64,000 nucleotides of DNA from Rahnella ecdela (GTDB lineage: Bacteria > Pseudomonadota > Gammaproteobacteria > Enterobacterales > Enterobacteriaceae): the NCBI RefSeq assembly GCF_019049625.1, contig NZ_JAFMOY010000127.1, positions 177,707 through 241,706 on the forward strand, in the 5' to 3' direction. Below the pieces are notes generated by a model. It was not told the DNA's origin. It was given only the letters and a program-made list of their open reading frames with translations, and did no database searches. A program made the translations under genes and the position numbers. This document shows, one piece after another, positions 17,777-29,432 of the stretch (its first letter is position 1; each line of letters starts with the position of its first letter).

Positions 17777-18991
17777 TTACTGGCGGTAGGTCTCGAGGAA
17801 ACGGCCCAGTTTGTTAACGGCCATTTCGAGTTCGTCCACACGCGGCAACGTGACGATGCGAACGTGATCCGGATACGGCCAGTTGAATGCCGAGCCCTGA
17901 ACCAGCAGAACCTTTTGCTGCAAAAGAAGGTCGAGCACCATTTTCTGGTCGTCATGAATATTGAAACGTTTGGCGTCGATGCGAGGGAACATATACAGCG
18001 CGCCTTTCGGTTTCACGCAGGAGACGCCTGGGATTTCATTGATCAGTTCCCATGCACGGTCACGCTGTTCAACCAGACGTCCGCCCGGCTGAATAAACTC
18101 GCTGATGCTCTGGTATCCGCCCAGTGCGGTCTGAATGGCATGTTGCATCGGTACGTTGGCGCATAAACGCATCGAGGCCAGCATTTCCAGACCCTCGATA
18201 TAGCCTTTCGCATGTTTCTTCGGCCCGTTCAGAACCATCCAGCCCTGACGGAAACCGGCAACACGGTAGGTTTTTGATAAACCGTTAAAAGTGACGGTCA
18301 GCAGATCCGGCGCCAGTGAAGCGATAGAGATATGCTGGGCTTCGTCATACAGAATTTTGTCGTAAATTTCGTCAGCGAAGATGATCAGGTTGTGTTCGCG
18401 GGCGATATCCACAATCTGCATCAGCAATTCTTTGCTGTAGACCGCACCCGTCGGGTTGTTCGGGTTGATGATCACAATGCCACGGGTGCGCGGGGTGATT
18501 TTGTCACGAATATCGGCGATGTCCGGGAACCAGTCCGCACCTTCATCACACAGATAATGCACCGCATTACCGCCGGATAGTGACACAGCAGCCGTCCACA
18601 ACGGATAGTCCGGCGCAGGCACCAGCATTTCGTCGCCGGTGTTCAGTAAGGCCTGCATAGACTGCACGATCAGTTCAGAAACCCCGTTGCCGATATAGAT
18701 ATCTTCAACGGTGATGTCGCGCATATCACGCGCCTGATAATGCTGCATGATCGCTTTGCGCGCAGAAAACAGACCTTTGGAATCACAGTAACCCTGCGCG
18801 GTAGGCAGGTTACGGATGACATCAACCAGAATTTCATCCGGTGCATCAAATCCGAAAGGGGCCGGGTTGCCGATGTTCAGTTTGAGGACTTTGTTGCCTT
18901 CTTCTTCAAGGCGTTTTGCTTCTTTAAGCACCGGGCCGCGAATGTCATAACAGACGTTGTCCAGTTTGTGGGATTTTTCAATCGGGGACAT
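17777..18991 (-). CDS. alaA: Glutamate-pyruvate aminotransferase AlaA
   Basis: A 404-residue class I/II PLP aminotransferase making alanine from pyruvate and glutamate. The PLP lysine is in [14 protein letters not shown], the cofactor phosphate region is [12 protein letters not shown] with IFADEIYD, and the substrate arginine is in VRIVTLPR. Sequence is almost that of E. coli AlaA (YfbQ). The start at 18991 ([13 protein letters not shown]) is the family start; an in-frame extension to 19105 is not conserved. It is divergent from lrhA across a long AT-rich region, as in E. coli. Confidence 0.95.
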   Translation of the reverse strand: MSPIEKSHKLDNVCYDIRGPVLKEAKRLEEEGNKVLKLNIGNPAPFGFDAPDEILVDVIRNLPTAQGYCDSKGLFSARKAIMQHYQARDMRDITVEDIYIGNGVSELIVQSMQALLNTGDEMLVPAPDYPLWTAAVSLSGGNAVHYLCDEGADWFPDIADIRDKITPRTRGIVIINPNNPTGAVYSKELLMQIVDIAREHNLIIFADEIYDKILYDEAQHISIASLAPDLLTVTFNGLSKTYRVAGFRQGWMVLNGPKKHAKGYIEGLEMLASMRLCANVPMQHAIQTALGGYQSISEFIQPGGRLVEQRDRAWELINEIPGVSCVKPKGALYMFPRIDAKRFNIHDDQKMVLDLLLQQKVLLVQGSAFNWPYPDHVRIVTLPRVDELEMAVNKLGRFLETYRQ

Positions 18992-19977
18992 GTAAATGAG
19001 AGCCTTTTGCAGTAAAGCCTGTTCTTCCCTGGCGACGAGCGGCCGCAGAGCAGTGCGAATGGCACAATTTACTCCCCGACAGGGGGCATGAGAAGGGCTT
19101 TGCACCGTTTTGGTGAAAAACAGCAGTAAAGGCAGCTGGGGTGGGTTTTTAGCAAAGTAATCGAATCACTGAATGGTGTTTAATTCTTTGTTTGGCATGT
19201 TTTGTATTTTTATATTTTGCAAAAGTACGCTTTATAACCAATAAATTCACTGTTTTTGCTGACTGCACCGCCTGAAGGGGGATTCCCGTAAGCGCGAATT
19301 TTAAGCAGAACATCATGAAAACTTACCAAAGCTCGACAAATTCTGAAAAAAATTCAGGCAGACTCGTTTTATTGATAACAATTCCTAACAAGAATCAGTT
19401 TTATTTCGTTAATGTTTAATAATTAATGCTGGATAGATGATCATGTTCTAAATGATTTCCTAATCCTATTTCTTTAAAGTATTTAAATGCTTTAGAAGCA
19501 TATATTTTAATTGATCAGTATAAACAAATTTTGAAGAAACTAGAAAAATCTTAATCATGCTTTAACTATGCCCACCTGGGGTAATTGAATTACTCACGTG
19601 ACTCAATGAATTTGTTGAATTATATTTCCATTGGCTGATTTTATTAATTAATTTAGCTTATGTTTTTGGAGCGTGGCATAGCCCGGTTTTTTGATGTTTG
19701 CGGACAGAAGGCGCACGCAGACGGGTTATGGAATGGTTCAGCGGGACAGACTATATTAATTAAGATGCTCTAATCATTTAGCCTTTATGGGGTTTTATTG
19801 TGCGCAAAGTTAATGCCCGGATGCTTACAATGACGAAAACTTTCATGCACAAATATTTCTCAATTTAGGTTATCAAATGAGTGAGTATCCGTCATATCTG
19901 GTATTCTGCTTTTTGCGGGTACTTTGACGCACCATCAGGGTAGCTTGTTATTAGATTCTATAAAGTGAAGAAAAACT
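18992..19977. other. Long AT-rich intergenic region between alaA and lrhA
   Basis: About 986 bases without a plausible gene. From about 19190 to 19680 it is strongly AT-rich with many A/T tracts, the kind of DNA bound by H-NS. It must hold the alaA promoter near 19000-19100 and the lrhA promoter(s). I see no clear hairpin, RNA gene or repeat. The lrhA leader in E. coli is also long. Confidence 0.55.
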
Positions 19978-20922
19978 ATGACAATTGCAAATCGTCCAAT
20001 CCTCAATCTCGACCTTGACCTGTTGAGGACATTTGTAGCTGTTGCTGATTTAAATACGTTCGCTGCGGCAGCTGCTGCTGTGTGTCGTACTCAGTCGGCG
20101 GTAAGCCAACAAATGCAACGTCTAGAACAACTCGTTGGAAAAGAACTGTTTGCCAGACATGGACGCAATAAATTATTAACTGAACATGGTATTCAGTTAT
20201 TGGGGTACGCACGCAAAATCCTTCGTTTTAACGATGAAGCCTGCACCTCTTTGATGTACAGCAATGTTCAGGGCGGGATAACGATTGGTGCGTCAGATGA
20301 TACAGCTGACACCATTTTGCCTTTCCTGCTCAGCCGTGTGACATCGATATATCCTAAGTTGTCGATTGATGTCCGCGTTAAACGCAGTCCTTTCATGCTA
20401 TCAATGCTTGAAAGTGAGGAAGTGGATTTAGCCATCACCACGATGACCAACGCCGACCATCCGCACATCGTTCTGCGTACTTCGCCAACGCTCTGGTACT
20501 GTTCAGCGGATTTTGCTTATCCTTCCGGGGACAGCGTGCCACTGGTTGTGCTTGATGAGCCAAGTCCGTATCGTTTAATGGCCACTGAACATCTTAATCA
20601 GGCGGGGATCCCGTGGCGTATTGCCTATGTGGCATCTACATTGTCGGCCATTCGTGCGGCAGTGCGTGCCGGGTTGGGTGTGACTGCGCGACCTATCGAA
20701 ATGATGAGTCCGGAGTTACGTGTTCTCGGTGAACAGGATGGTTTACCACGACTGCCTGACACGCAATATGTGCTGTACAAAAATGCGCGTTGTGAAAATG
20801 AACTGGCTATGGCGATTTTTAATGCCGTAGAACAGGGGAATGATCCTTACTCGCTCAGTGCTTATGGTCCGCGTCCTGTTGTGGATGATGATCAGGAGTT
20901 CCTGGCAGATTCCCAAAACTAA
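19978..20922 (+). CDS. lrhA: LysR-type regulator LrhA (HexA/PecT)
   Basis: A 314-residue LysR family transcription factor. The winged helix-turn-helix spans about residues 11-70 ([20 protein letters not shown] through [20 protein letters not shown]), followed by the periplasmic-binding-like effector domain with [19 protein letters not shown] and [12 protein letters not shown]. In E. coli LrhA represses flhDC and other motility and adhesion genes and activates its own gene; in plant pathogens the orthologue HexA/PecT represses exoenzymes and virulence. The C-terminal ~35 residues differ from E. coli as usual. Confidence 0.95.
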   Translation: MTIANRPILNLDLDLLRTFVAVADLNTFAAAAAAVCRTQSAVSQQMQRLEQLVGKELFARHGRNKLLTEHGIQLLGYARKILRFNDEACTSLMYSNVQGGITIGASDDTADTILPFLLSRVTSIYPKLSIDVRVKRSPFMLSMLESEEVDLAITTMTNADHPHIVLRTSPTLWYCSADFAYPSGDSVPLVVLDEPSPYRLMATEHLNQAGIPWRIAYVASTLSAIRAAVRAGLGVTARPIEMMSPELRVLGEQDGLPRLPDTQYVLYKNARCENELAMAIFNAVEQGNDPYSLSAYGPRPVVDDDQEFLADSQN

Positions 20923-21255
20923 GTTTTTCCCTGAGCTTTACCTTCCGCCTCCGCTTCACGGGGCGGGGGTAAAGGCCTCTACCTCTTTTGAGGTGCAAGA
21001 GTTATACTTTTAGTGCTTCTGTGTACTATTTCCCGTAAAACCCGCCTTTTTTATTCTTATTGCTTGCCGTTCCCCGTAAAAACACTCATTCGCTACAGCC
21101 CGGCTCCACAATTACGAGACTAACTGGCGAAAAAACCAGCACTTTTCAAGGTTAAAAAAAAGCATCAAATTTTTCCGTAAATCGCTTGTCGTTTTTTGAA
21201 AATCAACAAAACTTGTTAAAAGTGTGCCTTTTTTTCTTTCAAAATTGACAGAACT

Positions 21256-21269
21256 CTGACACAGATCAA
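21256..21269. promoter_or_regulatory. Weak FNR-like site upstream of nuo
   Basis: CTGAC-ACAG-ATCAA has one perfect FNR half-site (ATCAA) and a poor partner (CTGAC for TTGAT). FNR control of nuo is known in E. coli; the match alone is weak. Confidence 0.25.
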
Positions 21270-21455
21270 AAAAATAACCCTATTAAGAGAGTGGAAGCGG
21301 TGCCTATTCCTGCGACAATAGGAAAGTACGAAAGATGTCATAACTCCCATCACAGGCGCATGCTTTACCACAGTATTTTACTGACACGATTTAGCTTAAG
21401 TACCGGCGCATGATATGTTAATTAAATGCTATGCATGTAAACTAATGTGGAGATA

Positions 21456-21477
21456 CTTTTGTCAAAGTTGACAAAAG
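21456..21477. promoter_or_regulatory. 22-bp palindrome in the nuo leader/promoter region
   Basis: CTTTTGTCAA (21456-21465) and TTGACAAAAG (21468-21477) are perfect inverted repeats with two bases between. The shape is that of a dimeric regulator site; I cannot name the factor. Confidence 0.5.
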
Positions 21478-21636
21478 GTTATAGAAAAGGGTAAAAAGCC
21501 CACAACAAATCACTGGCTTAATGCCTTGTTGAGCCGTGAACTGTGTGGTTTTTAATCCTTCCCTTGAATCGATGTGGTGCGCAAGCTGCCGACCTTACAG
21601 AGCAGATGCCAAAGTGCCACTTTTGATGAGTAAGCA

Positions 21637-22080
21637 ATGAGTATGTCAACAGCCACTGAAGTCATCGCTCAACACTGGGCGTTCGCCGTTTTTCTTGTCG
21701 TCGCAATGGGTCTTTGTTGCCTGATGTTACTGGGCGCCGCGTTTCTTGGCGGGAGAGCCAGAGCGCGTTACAAAAACACGCCTTTTGAATCAGGAATCGC
21801 CTCTGTCGGCACAGCCCGACTGCGTCTGTCCGCCAAGTTCTATCTGGTCGCCATGTTTTTCGTCATTTTCGACGTTGAAGCCCTGTATCTCTATGCATGG
21901 TCAACATCTATCCGCGAAAGCGGCTGGACCGGATTTGTAGAAGCCACCATTTTCATTTTGGTACTGCTGGCAGGTTTGTTCTATCTGGTGCGTATTGGCG
22001 CGCTCGACTGGACACCAACACGTTCGAAAGGACCTGTTAAACCAAGCCCGGCTATTAATACCAACAGTCACCCTCAGTAA
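21637..22080 (+). CDS. nuoA: NADH-quinone oxidoreductase subunit A
   Basis: A 147-residue membrane-arm subunit of Complex I with three transmembrane helices. The loop [20 protein letters not shown], near the quinone site, is conserved, as is [17 protein letters not shown]. First gene of the 13-gene nuo operon, 22 bases before nuoB. The start (MSMSTATEV) matches E. coli. Confidence 0.97.
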   Translation: MSMSTATEVIAQHWAFAVFLVVAMGLCCLMLLGAAFLGGRARARYKNTPFESGIASVGTARLRLSAKFYLVAMFFVIFDVEALYLYAWSTSIRESGWTGFVEATIFILVLLAGLFYLVRIGALDWTPTRSKGPVKPSPAINTNSHPQ

Positions 22081-22102
22081 GCAGTCATAGCGAGGCATTA
22101 AG

Positions 22103-22777
22103 ATGGACTATACGCTCACCCGCATAGACCCGGACGGTGAGAACGACCGTTACCCCCTGCAATCTCAGGAGGTCGTCGGCGATCCTCTTCAGGAACAGGT
22201 TAAACGCAGCGTCTTCATGGGAAATCTCCAGGAATCACTGCATGGCATGGTGAACTGGGGTCGTAAGAATTCCCTTTGGCCGTATAACTTCGGCCTTTCA
22301 TGCTGTTACGTGGAAATGGTGACGTCATTCACTGCGGTGCATGACGTTGCGCGTTTTGGCGCAGAAGTTCTGCGTGCTTCTCCACGTCAGGCTGATTTTA
22401 TGGTGGTAGCGGGAACCTGCTTCACCAAAATGGCTCCGGTAATTCAGCGTTTGTATGATCAGATGCTGGAACCAAAATGGGTCATTTCGATGGGTGCCTG
22501 TGCGAATTCCGGCGGTATGTACGATATTTATTCTGTCGTTCAGGGCGTGGATAAATTCCTGCCTGTCGATGTGTACATCCCGGGGTGTCCGCCGCGTCCG
22601 GAAGCCTATATGCAGGCTCTGTTACTGCTGCAGGAATCCATCGGCAAAGAACGTCGCCCATTGTCATGGGTTGTTGGCGATCAGGGTGTTTACCGCGCGA
22701 ATATGCAGTCTGAAAAAGAGCGTAAACGTGCTGAGCGTATTGCCGTGACAAATCTGCGTTCGCCGGACGAGATTTAA
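22103..22777 (+). CDS. nuoB: NADH-quinone oxidoreductase subunit B
   Basis: A 224-residue peripheral-arm subunit holding the terminal 4Fe-4S cluster N2. Cluster cysteines are in [22 protein letters not shown] and [12 protein letters not shown]. It passes electrons to the quinone in the cavity formed with NuoD. Compared with the E. coli protein I remember, there is a small insertion near residues 40-50 ([15 protein letters not shown]). The gap to nuoCD is 88 bases. Confidence 0.97.
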   Translation: MDYTLTRIDPDGENDRYPLQSQEVVGDPLQEQVKRSVFMGNLQESLHGMVNWGRKNSLWPYNFGLSCCYVEMVTSFTAVHDVARFGAEVLRASPRQADFMVVAGTCFTKMAPVIQRLYDQMLEPKWVISMGACANSGGMYDIYSVVQGVDKFLPVDVYIPGCPPRPEAYMQALLLLQESIGKERRPLSWVVGDQGVYRANMQSEKERKRAERIAVTNLRSPDEI

Positions 22778-22865
22778 CACTGCGGTCTGAGAGTCAACCC
22801 TGAGGGGAGATGTGTATCAGTATCCCCTTACGGCATAAATGACCATTTAGTGTGGTGAAAAAAAT

Positions 22866-24665
22866 ATGACAGATTTGACGACGCAAGATTCCGCCCTGCC
22901 AGCATGGCATACCCGTGATCATCTCGATGATCCGGTTATTGGCGAATTGCGTAACCGTTTTGGGCCAGAGGCCTTTACTGTTCAGGCGACCCGCACCGGA
23001 ATTCCCGTGGTGTGGTTCAAACGTGAACAGTTACTGGAAGCGATTACCTTTTTACGAAAACAGCCAAAACCTTACGTCATGCTTTTCGATTTGCATGGCT
23101 TTGATGAGCGTTTACGTACACACCGCGACGGTTTACCGGCCGCGGATTTTTCCGTTTTCTATCACCTGATCTCGGTCGAGCGCAACCGCGACATCATGAT
23201 CAAAGTGGCATTGTCAGAAAACGATCTTCATGTTCCGACCATCACCAAAGTGTTCCCGAACGCTAACTGGTATGAGCGCGAAACGTGGGAAATGTTCGGT
23301 ATTACCTTCGATGGCCACCCGCACCTGACGCGCATCATGATGCCGCAGACCTGGGAAGGGCACCCGCTGCGTAAAGATTATCCGGCACGTGCCACCGAGT
23401 TCGATCCTTATGAGCTGACCAAGCAGAAAGAAGAACTCGAGATGGAATCGCTGACCTTCAAGCCTGAAGACTGGGGCATGAAGCGTGGTACCGACAACGA
23501 GGACTTCATGTTCCTCAACCTCGGTCCTAACCACCCGTCTGCGCACGGTGCATTCCGTATCATCTTGCAGCTTGATGGCGAAGAAATTGTCGACTGTGTT
23601 CCGGACGTCGGTTACCACCACCGTGGTGCTGAGAAAATGGGCGAACGCCAGTCCTGGCACAGCTACATTCCTTACACCGACCGTATCGAATACCTTGGCG
23701 GCTGTGTTAACGAAATGCCTTACGTGCTGGCCGTTGAAAAACTCGCCGGTATCGTGACGCCGGATCGCGTTAACACCATCCGTGTCATGCTGTCTGAACT
23801 GTTCCGTATCAACAGCCACCTGCTGTACATCTCTACGTTTATTCAGGACGTGGGCGCGATGACACCCGTGTTCTTCGCCTTTACCGATCGTCAGAAAATC
23901 TACGATCTGGTTGAAGCGATCACCGGTTTCCGTATGCACCCGGCCTGGTTCCGTATCGGTGGCGTTGCACACGACCTGCCGAAAGGCTGGGATCGTCTGC
24001 TGCGTGAGTTCCTTGACTGGATGCCAGCACGTCTGGATTCCTACGTCAAAGCGGCGCTGAAAAACACCATTCTGATTGGCCGTTCCAAAGGCGTGGCTGC
24101 TTATAACGCAGATGACGCTCTGGCCTGGGGCACCACCGGTGCTGGCCTGCGCGCAACGGGTATCCCGTTCGACGTGCGTAAATGGCGTCCATACTCCGGC
24201 TACGAAAACTTTGACTTTGAAGTTCCGACAGGTGATGGCGTCAGTGACTGCTATTCCCGCGTCATGCTCAAAGTTGAAGAACTGCGTCAGAGCCTGCGCA
24301 TTCTGGAACAGTGCTACAAAAACATGCCGGAAGGCCCGTTCAAGGCGGATCACCCGCTGACCACGCCGCCACCGAAAGAACGTACGCTGCAACACATCGA
24401 AACCCTGATCACGCACTTCCTGCAAGTGTCGTGGGGTCCGGTTATGCCTGCGCAAGAATCTTTCCAGATGGTTGAAGCAACCAAAGGGATCAACAGCTAC
24501 TACCTGACCAGTGACGGCAGCACCATGAGCTACCGCACCCGTGTCCGTACGCCAAGCTTCCCGCATTTGCAGCAGATCCCGTCCGTAATCCGTGGCAGCC
24601 TGGTATCCGACCTGATCGTGTATCTGGGCAGTATCGATTTTGTAATGTCAGATGTGGACCGCTAA
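22866..24665 (+). CDS. nuoC: NADH-quinone oxidoreductase fused subunit CD
   Basis: A 599-residue fusion of NuoC (about residues 1-185; [17 protein letters not shown] and HPLRKDYPA) and NuoD (about residues 210-599; [26 protein letters not shown], and the family C-terminus [14 protein letters not shown]). The fusion is typical of enterobacteria. NuoD forms the quinone-binding pocket with NuoB; no nickel ligands are retained, as normal for Complex I. The nuoE start follows two bases after the stop. Confidence 0.97.
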   Translation: MTDLTTQDSALPAWHTRDHLDDPVIGELRNRFGPEAFTVQATRTGIPVVWFKREQLLEAITFLRKQPKPYVMLFDLHGFDERLRTHRDGLPAADFSVFYHLISVERNRDIMIKVALSENDLHVPTITKVFPNANWYERETWEMFGITFDGHPHLTRIMMPQTWEGHPLRKDYPARATEFDPYELTKQKEELEMESLTFKPEDWGMKRGTDNEDFMFLNLGPNHPSAHGAFRIILQLDGEEIVDCVPDVGYHHRGAEKMGERQSWHSYIPYTDRIEYLGGCVNEMPYVLAVEKLAGIVTPDRVNTIRVMLSELFRINSHLLYISTFIQDVGAMTPVFFAFTDRQKIYDLVEAITGFRMHPAWFRIGGVAHDLPKGWDRLLREFLDWMPARLDSYVKAALKNTILIGRSKGVAAYNADDALAWGTTGAGLRATGIPFDVRKWRPYSGYENFDFEVPTGDGVSDCYSRVMLKVEELRQSLRILEQCYKNMPEGPFKADHPLTTPPPKERTLQHIETLITHFLQVSWGPVMPAQESFQMVEATKGINSYYLTSDGSTMSYRTRVRTPSFPHLQQIPSVIRGSLVSDLIVYLGSIDFVMSDVDR

Positions 24666-24667
24666 CG

Positions 24668-25204
24668 ATGACAGATATCAATAAAGACTCAGAAGTTCAG
24701 TACATCAACGTCAGTGAGCCAGTCGTGCCGCCGGTGTTCGTGCTGAGCGACGCTGAACGCGAAGCGATTGAGCACGAAAAACATCACTACGAAGATGCCC
24801 GCGCGGCCTCTATCGAAGCGTTGAAAATCGTGCAAAAGGCGCGTGGCTGGGTGCCTGATGGCGCTATCTACGCGATCTCCGATGTTCTGGGTATTCCTGC
24901 CAGTGACGTTGAAGGTGTGGCGACATTCTACAGCCAGATCTTCCGTCAGCCGGTGGGCCGCCATGTGATCCGTTACTGTGACAGCGTGGTGTGCCACATC
25001 ACCGGTTATCAGGGGATCCAGGCTGCTCTGGAACAGCAGTTGCACATCAAGCCGGGCGAAACGACTGAAGACGGACGCTTTACCCTGCTGCCGACCTGCT
25101 GCCTCGGGAACTGTGACAAAGGTCCGTCAATGATGATTGACGAGGACACGCACAGCCACCTGACGCCAGAAGCGATCGGCTCGCTACTGGAGCGCTACGC
25201 ATGA
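24668..25204 (+). CDS. nuoE: NADH-quinone oxidoreductase subunit E
   Basis: A 178-residue thioredoxin-like ferredoxin subunit carrying 2Fe-2S cluster N1a. Cluster cysteines are in [12 protein letters not shown] and [13 protein letters not shown]. It works with NuoF and NuoG in the NADH-dehydrogenase module. Its last four bases overlap the nuoF start (ATGA). Confidence 0.97.
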   Translation: MTDINKDSEVQYINVSEPVVPPVFVLSDAEREAIEHEKHHYEDARAASIEALKIVQKARGWVPDGAIYAISDVLGIPASDVEGVATFYSQIFRQPVGRHVIRYCDSVVCHITGYQGIQAALEQQLHIKPGETTEDGRFTLLPTCCLGNCDKGPSMMIDEDTHSHLTPEAIGSLLERYA

Positions 25205-26562
25205 CCTACATTCCAAGACACATCGAACGCACGCCGGAGATGCATCCGCTGACCTGGCGTATGCGTGACGACAAACAGCCAGTCTGGATTGACGAATACC
25301 GCAGCAAAAACGGTTACGTCGGCGCAGAAAAAGCCCTCAAAGGCATGGCTCAGGAAGAAATCGTCAATCTGGTAAAAGACGCTGGCCTGAAAGGGCGCGG
25401 CGGTGCAGGTTTTTCCACCGGTCTGAAGTGGAGCCTGATGCCAAAAGACGAAAGCATGAACATCCGCTATCTGCTTTGTAATGCCGATGAGATGGAGCCG
25501 GGCACGTATAAAGACCGCATGCTGATGGAACAAATGCCACACCTGCTGGTGGAAGGCATGTTGATCTCTGCATTCGCGCTGAAATCTTACCGTGGTTACA
25601 TCTTCCTGCGTGGCGAATATATCGAAGCTGCGGTGAATCTGCGTCGCGCGATTGCTGAAGCCACCGAAGCGGGCCTGCTGGGCAAAAACATCCTCGGCAC
25701 CGGTTTCGATTTTGAACTGATTGTTCACACCGGCGCAGGGCGTTACATCTGCGGTGAAGAAACCGCACTGATTAACTCGCTGGAAGGCCGCCGTGCTAAC
25801 CCGCGTTCCAAACCACCGTTCCCGGCATCTGCCGGTGCATGGGGTAAACCGACGTGCGTTAATAACGTCGAAACCCTGTGTAACGTGCCAGCGATCCTTG
25901 AACACGGCGTGGACTGGTACAAAGGTATGTCTGCGGGCAAAAGCGAAGATGCCGGCACCAAACTGATGGGCTTCTCAGGCCGGGTGAAAAATCCGGGCGT
26001 CTGGGAGCTGCCGTTTGGTACTACCGCACGTGAAATTCTCGAAGACTATGCCGGTGGCATGCGTGATGGCCTGAAATTCAAAGCCTGGCAGCCGGGCGGG
26101 GCAGGGACTGACTTCCTGACCGCCGATCATCTGGACCTGCCGATGGACTTTGCCAGCATTGGTAAAGCCGGCAGCCGTCTGGGAACTGCGCTGGCGATGG
26201 CTGTGGATCACGAAATCGGCATGGTTCCGCTGGTGCGTAACCTGGAAGAATTCTTCGCCCGCGAATCTTGTGGCTGGTGTACTCCATGCCGCGATGGTCT
26301 GCCTTGGAGCGTGAAAATTCTTCGTGCGCTGGAACGTGGTGAAGGCCAGCCGGGAGATATCGAAACTCTCGAACAGCTTTGCCGCCAGCTTGGCCCGGGC
26401 AAAACCTTCTGCGCACACGCGCCGGGTGCCGTGGAGCCATTGCAAAGTGCGATTAAATATTTCCGGGAAGAGTTTGAGGCGGGTATCGCCAAACAGCATT
26501 ACAACAACGCGCGAGCTATTGGTGGTATTCAGCCAAATAATCTGCTGAAAGAGCGTTGGTAG
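25201..26562 (+). CDS. nuoF: NADH-quinone oxidoreductase subunit F
   Basis: A 453-residue subunit that binds NADH and FMN and carries 4Fe-4S cluster N3. The nucleotide-binding stretch is [19 protein letters not shown] contacts lie in [16 protein letters not shown] and [15 protein letters not shown], and N3 cysteines are in [12 protein letters not shown] plus a later Cys near [15 protein letters not shown] gap of about 140 bases follows before nuoG, longer than other gaps in the operon. Confidence 0.97.
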   Translation: MTYIPRHIERTPEMHPLTWRMRDDKQPVWIDEYRSKNGYVGAEKALKGMAQEEIVNLVKDAGLKGRGGAGFSTGLKWSLMPKDESMNIRYLLCNADEMEPGTYKDRMLMEQMPHLLVEGMLISAFALKSYRGYIFLRGEYIEAAVNLRRAIAEATEAGLLGKNILGTGFDFELIVHTGAGRYICGEETALINSLEGRRANPRSKPPFPASAGAWGKPTCVNNVETLCNVPAILEHGVDWYKGMSAGKSEDAGTKLMGFSGRVKNPGVWELPFGTTAREILEDYAGGMRDGLKFKAWQPGGAGTDFLTADHLDLPMDFASIGKAGSRLGTALAMAVDHEIGMVPLVRNLEEFFARESCGWCTPCRDGLPWSVKILRALERGEGQPGDIETLEQLCRQLGPGKTFCAHAPGAVEPLQSAIKYFREEFEAGIAKQHYNNARAIGGIQPNNLLKERW

Positions 26563-26705
26563 TGAAGGCAACAGGCAGCGGACGTGAGCCCGCTGTGCGC
26601 GAATTCCCGGAACAAGGGACGCGCTGTCAAATGATATACGCCAACCCGGCAAGAATTTTTGATTAACGCCCGCCGTCAGGTGGGCCACGTGGAAGCATGC
26701 TGACT

Positions 26706-29432
26706 ATGGCTACGATTCATGTAGACGGCAAAGAATACGACGTAGACGGAGCGGACAACCTGTTACAGGCTTGCCTCTCTCTCGGCCTCGATATTCCTTA
26801 TTTTTGCTGGCATCCGGCGCTGGGAAGCGTCGGCGCTTGCCGCCAATGTGCGGTTAAGCAATACCAAAACGCGGAAGACACGCGCGGTCGTCTGGTGATG
26901 TCATGTATGACACCAGCGTCTGATGGCACCTTCATTTCCATCGACGACTCAGAAGCGAAAGAATTCCGTGAAAGCGTCGTGGAATGGCTGATGACCAACC
27001 ACCCGCACGACTGTCCGGTGTGTGAGGAGGGCGGTAACTGTCACCTGCAGGATATGACAGTGATGACCGGCCACAGTATGCGCCGTTACCGTTTCACCAA
27101 ACGTACCCATAACAACCAGGATCTCGGCCCGTTCATCTCTCATGAAATGAACCGCTGTATCGCCTGTTACCGCTGTGTCCGTTACTACAAGGATTACGCG
27201 GACGGCACCGATCTGGGCGTTTATGGCGCACACGACAACGTCTATTTCGGTCGCCCGGAAGATGGCCCGCTGGAAAGCGAGTTCTCCGGTAACCTGGTTG
27301 AAGTATGTCCGACCGGCGTATTCACCGATAAAACGCACTCCGAGCGCTATAACCGTAAATGGGACATGCAGTTTGCGCCAAGCATCTGTCAGCAATGTTC
27401 TGTTGGCTGTAACACCAGCCCCGGTGAGCGTTACGGCGAACTGCGTCGTATCGAAAACCGTTATAACGGTACCGTAAACCATTACTTCCTGTGCGACCGT
27501 GGTCGTTTCGGTTATGGCTACGTGAACCTGAAAGATCGTCCGAAGAAGCCATTGCAACTGCGTGGTAACGACTGGATCGAGCTTAACGCTGAACAGGCGA
27601 TGCAGGGCGCGGCAGACATTATCCGCCAGGCGAAGAAAACCATCGGTATCGGTTCTCCGCGCGCGAGTCTGGAAAGCAACTTTGCGTTGCGCGAACTGGT
27701 CGGTGCTGAAAACTTCTATACCGGTATCAACGCGGCAGAGCAGGCTCGTCTGCAACTGATGCTGAACGTTCTGCGCAACAGCGGTGTTCACACACCGGCG
27801 CTGCGTGAAATCGAAGGCTACGACGCTGTTCTGGTGCTGGGCGAAGATTTAACGCAGACCGGTGCACGTATCGCACTGTCTGTACGTCAGGCCGTTAAAG
27901 GCAAGGCACGCGCGATGGCTGCGGCTCAGCGCGTTGCCGACTGGCAAATCGCGGCAGTCCAGAACATTGGTCAGCACGCCAAACATCCGCTGTTTATCAC
28001 CAACGTGGACAACACCAAACTCGACGATATCGCGGCTTACAATTACCGTGCTCCCGTCGATGAGCAGGCGCGTTTCGGCTTTGCTATCGCCCATGCGCTG
28101 GATAATTCTGCGCCAGCGGTCAGCGACCTGGCTGAAGGCCTGAACAAGAAAATCGACGTGATTGTGCAGGCACTGACCGGCGCGCGTAAGCCGCTGATCA
28201 TCACCGGTACCAGCGCAGGTTCTGACGCTATCATCGAAGCGGCCGCGAATATCGCGAAAGCGCTGAAAGTGGCAGGCAGCGATGTCGGTATTACGTTCGT
28301 GGCTTCTGCAGCTAACAGCATCGGCCTTTCGATGATTGGTGGTGGTTCGCTGGATGACGCACTTGAGTTGCTGTCTCGTGGCGAAGCCGACAGCGCAATC
28401 GTGATGGAAAATGACCTTTACCGTCAGGCGCCTGAAGCGAAAGTTGATGCGGCATTAGCCAGTGTGCAGAACCTGCTGGTCGTTGACCATCAGCGCACGC
28501 GCATCATGGATAAAGCCAGCCTGATCCTGCCTGCGGCAAGTTTCGCAGAAAGCGACGGTACGCTGGTGAATCAGGAAGGCCGCGCACAGCGCTTCTTCCA
28601 GGTTTATGATCCGGCTTACTACGACACAACGGTTGCCATGCTGGAAAGCTGGCGCTGGATGCACTCGCTGCATTCCACTATCAACAGCCGTCATGTTGAC
28701 TGGACTCAGCTGGATCACGTGATCGAAGCCTGCGTTGAAGCGCTACCACAGCTGAAAGGCATGGTAGAAGCTGCGCCAAACGCCAGCTTCCGTATTCGTG
28801 GTCAGAAACTGGCGCGTTCTCCGGCACGTTCCAGTGGTCGTACCGCCATGCGCGCGAACATCAGCGTGCATGAACCGCGTCAGCCACAAGATAAAGACAC
28901 CATGTTTGCCTTCTCAATGGAAGGGAACAACAGCCCGACAGCCAACCGCAATCAGGTGCCATTCGCCTGGGCGCCGGGCTGGAACTCACCGCAAGCCTGG
29001 AACAAATTCCAGAGCGAAGTTGGCGGCAGTCTGCGCCACGGTGATCCGGGTGTACGTCTGATTGAAGCAGGTGAGGGGACTCTCGATTACTTCACCGGTA
29101 TTCCGACTGCATTTACGGCGCAGAGCGATAACTGGCGTGTAGCGCCGTATTATCACCTGTTCGGCAGCGAAGAAATGACACAGCGCTCGAAGGTTATCCA
29201 GCAACGTATGCCAGAAGCCTACGTGATGGTTAATCCGGCCGATGCTGCGCAGTTAGGGGTGAACGCAGGCTCTCAGGTGGAATTCACCTGTGCCGGTCAG
29301 ACACTGAAATTGCCGGTTCGTCTGAGTGAAACATTGAGTCAGGGCCAGGTTGGCCTGCCGCTGGGCTTACCGGGAATTCCTCCGGTGCTGGTTGGCGCAA
29401 CGGTTGAAAATCTGCGGGAGGCAGCACAATGA
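26706..29432 (+). CDS. nuoG: NADH-quinone oxidoreductase subunit G
   Basis: A 908-residue subunit with several Fe-S clusters. The N-terminal ferredoxin domain has GACRQCAVK and [10 protein letters not shown] (N1b), then the [15 protein letters not shown] and [14 protein letters not shown] sets, then [11 protein letters not shown] with a distal Cys in [10 protein letters not shown] (the extra cluster N7). The rest is a molybdopterin-oxidoreductase-like domain without cofactor. The ATG at 26706 (MATIHVDGK) matches the E. coli N-terminus; an in-frame ATG at 26697 would put the GGAAG only one base away. It overlaps nuoH by ATGA. Confidence 0.96.
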   Translation: MATIHVDGKEYDVDGADNLLQACLSLGLDIPYFCWHPALGSVGACRQCAVKQYQNAEDTRGRLVMSCMTPASDGTFISIDDSEAKEFRESVVEWLMTNHPHDCPVCEEGGNCHLQDMTVMTGHSMRRYRFTKRTHNNQDLGPFISHEMNRCIACYRCVRYYKDYADGTDLGVYGAHDNVYFGRPEDGPLESEFSGNLVEVCPTGVFTDKTHSERYNRKWDMQFAPSICQQCSVGCNTSPGERYGELRRIENRYNGTVNHYFLCDRGRFGYGYVNLKDRPKKPLQLRGNDWIELNAEQAMQGAADIIRQAKKTIGIGSPRASLESNFALRELVGAENFYTGINAAEQARLQLMLNVLRNSGVHTPALREIEGYDAVLVLGEDLTQTGARIALSVRQAVKGKARAMAAAQRVADWQIAAVQNIGQHAKHPLFITNVDNTKLDDIAAYNYRAPVDEQARFGFAIAHALDNSAPAVSDLAEGLNKKIDVIVQALTGARKPLIITGTSAGSDAIIEAAANIAKALKVAGSDVGITFVASAANSIGLSMIGGGSLDDALELLSRGEADSAIVMENDLYRQAPEAKVDAALASVQNLLVVDHQRTRIMDKASLILPAASFAESDGTLVNQEGRAQRFFQVYDPAYYDTTVAMLESWRWMHSLHSTINSRHVDWTQLDHVIEACVEALPQLKGMVEAAPNASFRIRGQKLARSPARSSGRTAMRANISVHEPRQPQDKDTMFAFSMEGNNSPTANRNQVPFAWAPGWNSPQAWNKFQSEVGGSLRHGDPGVRLIEAGEGTLDYFTGIPTAFTAQSDNWRVAPYYHLFGSEEMTQRSKVIQQRMPEAYVMVNPADAAQLGVNAGSQVEFTCAGQTLKLPVRLSETLSQGQVGLPLGLPGIPPVLVGATVENLREAAQ

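Larger units (their letters stand above)
20923..21636. other. lrhA-nuo intergenic region with the nuo promoter
   Basis: About 714 bases. It starts with a GC-rich hairpin after lrhA (7-bp outer stem 20936-20942 with 20968-20974), continues with an AT-rich part (21130-21300), and has a 22-bp palindrome at 21456-21477. A TTGACA hexamer at 21245-21250 and another inside the palindrome have no good -10 partner, so the start point is not assigned. In E. coli this region binds ArcA, FNR, NarL, IHF and Fis. Confidence 0.5.

Noticed and set aside
23214..24566. A 450-codon open frame antisense to nuoCD
   Set aside because: It lies wholly inside a strongly conserved gene in a frame that stays open because of codon bias; the product is low-complexity-like with no recognisable domain.
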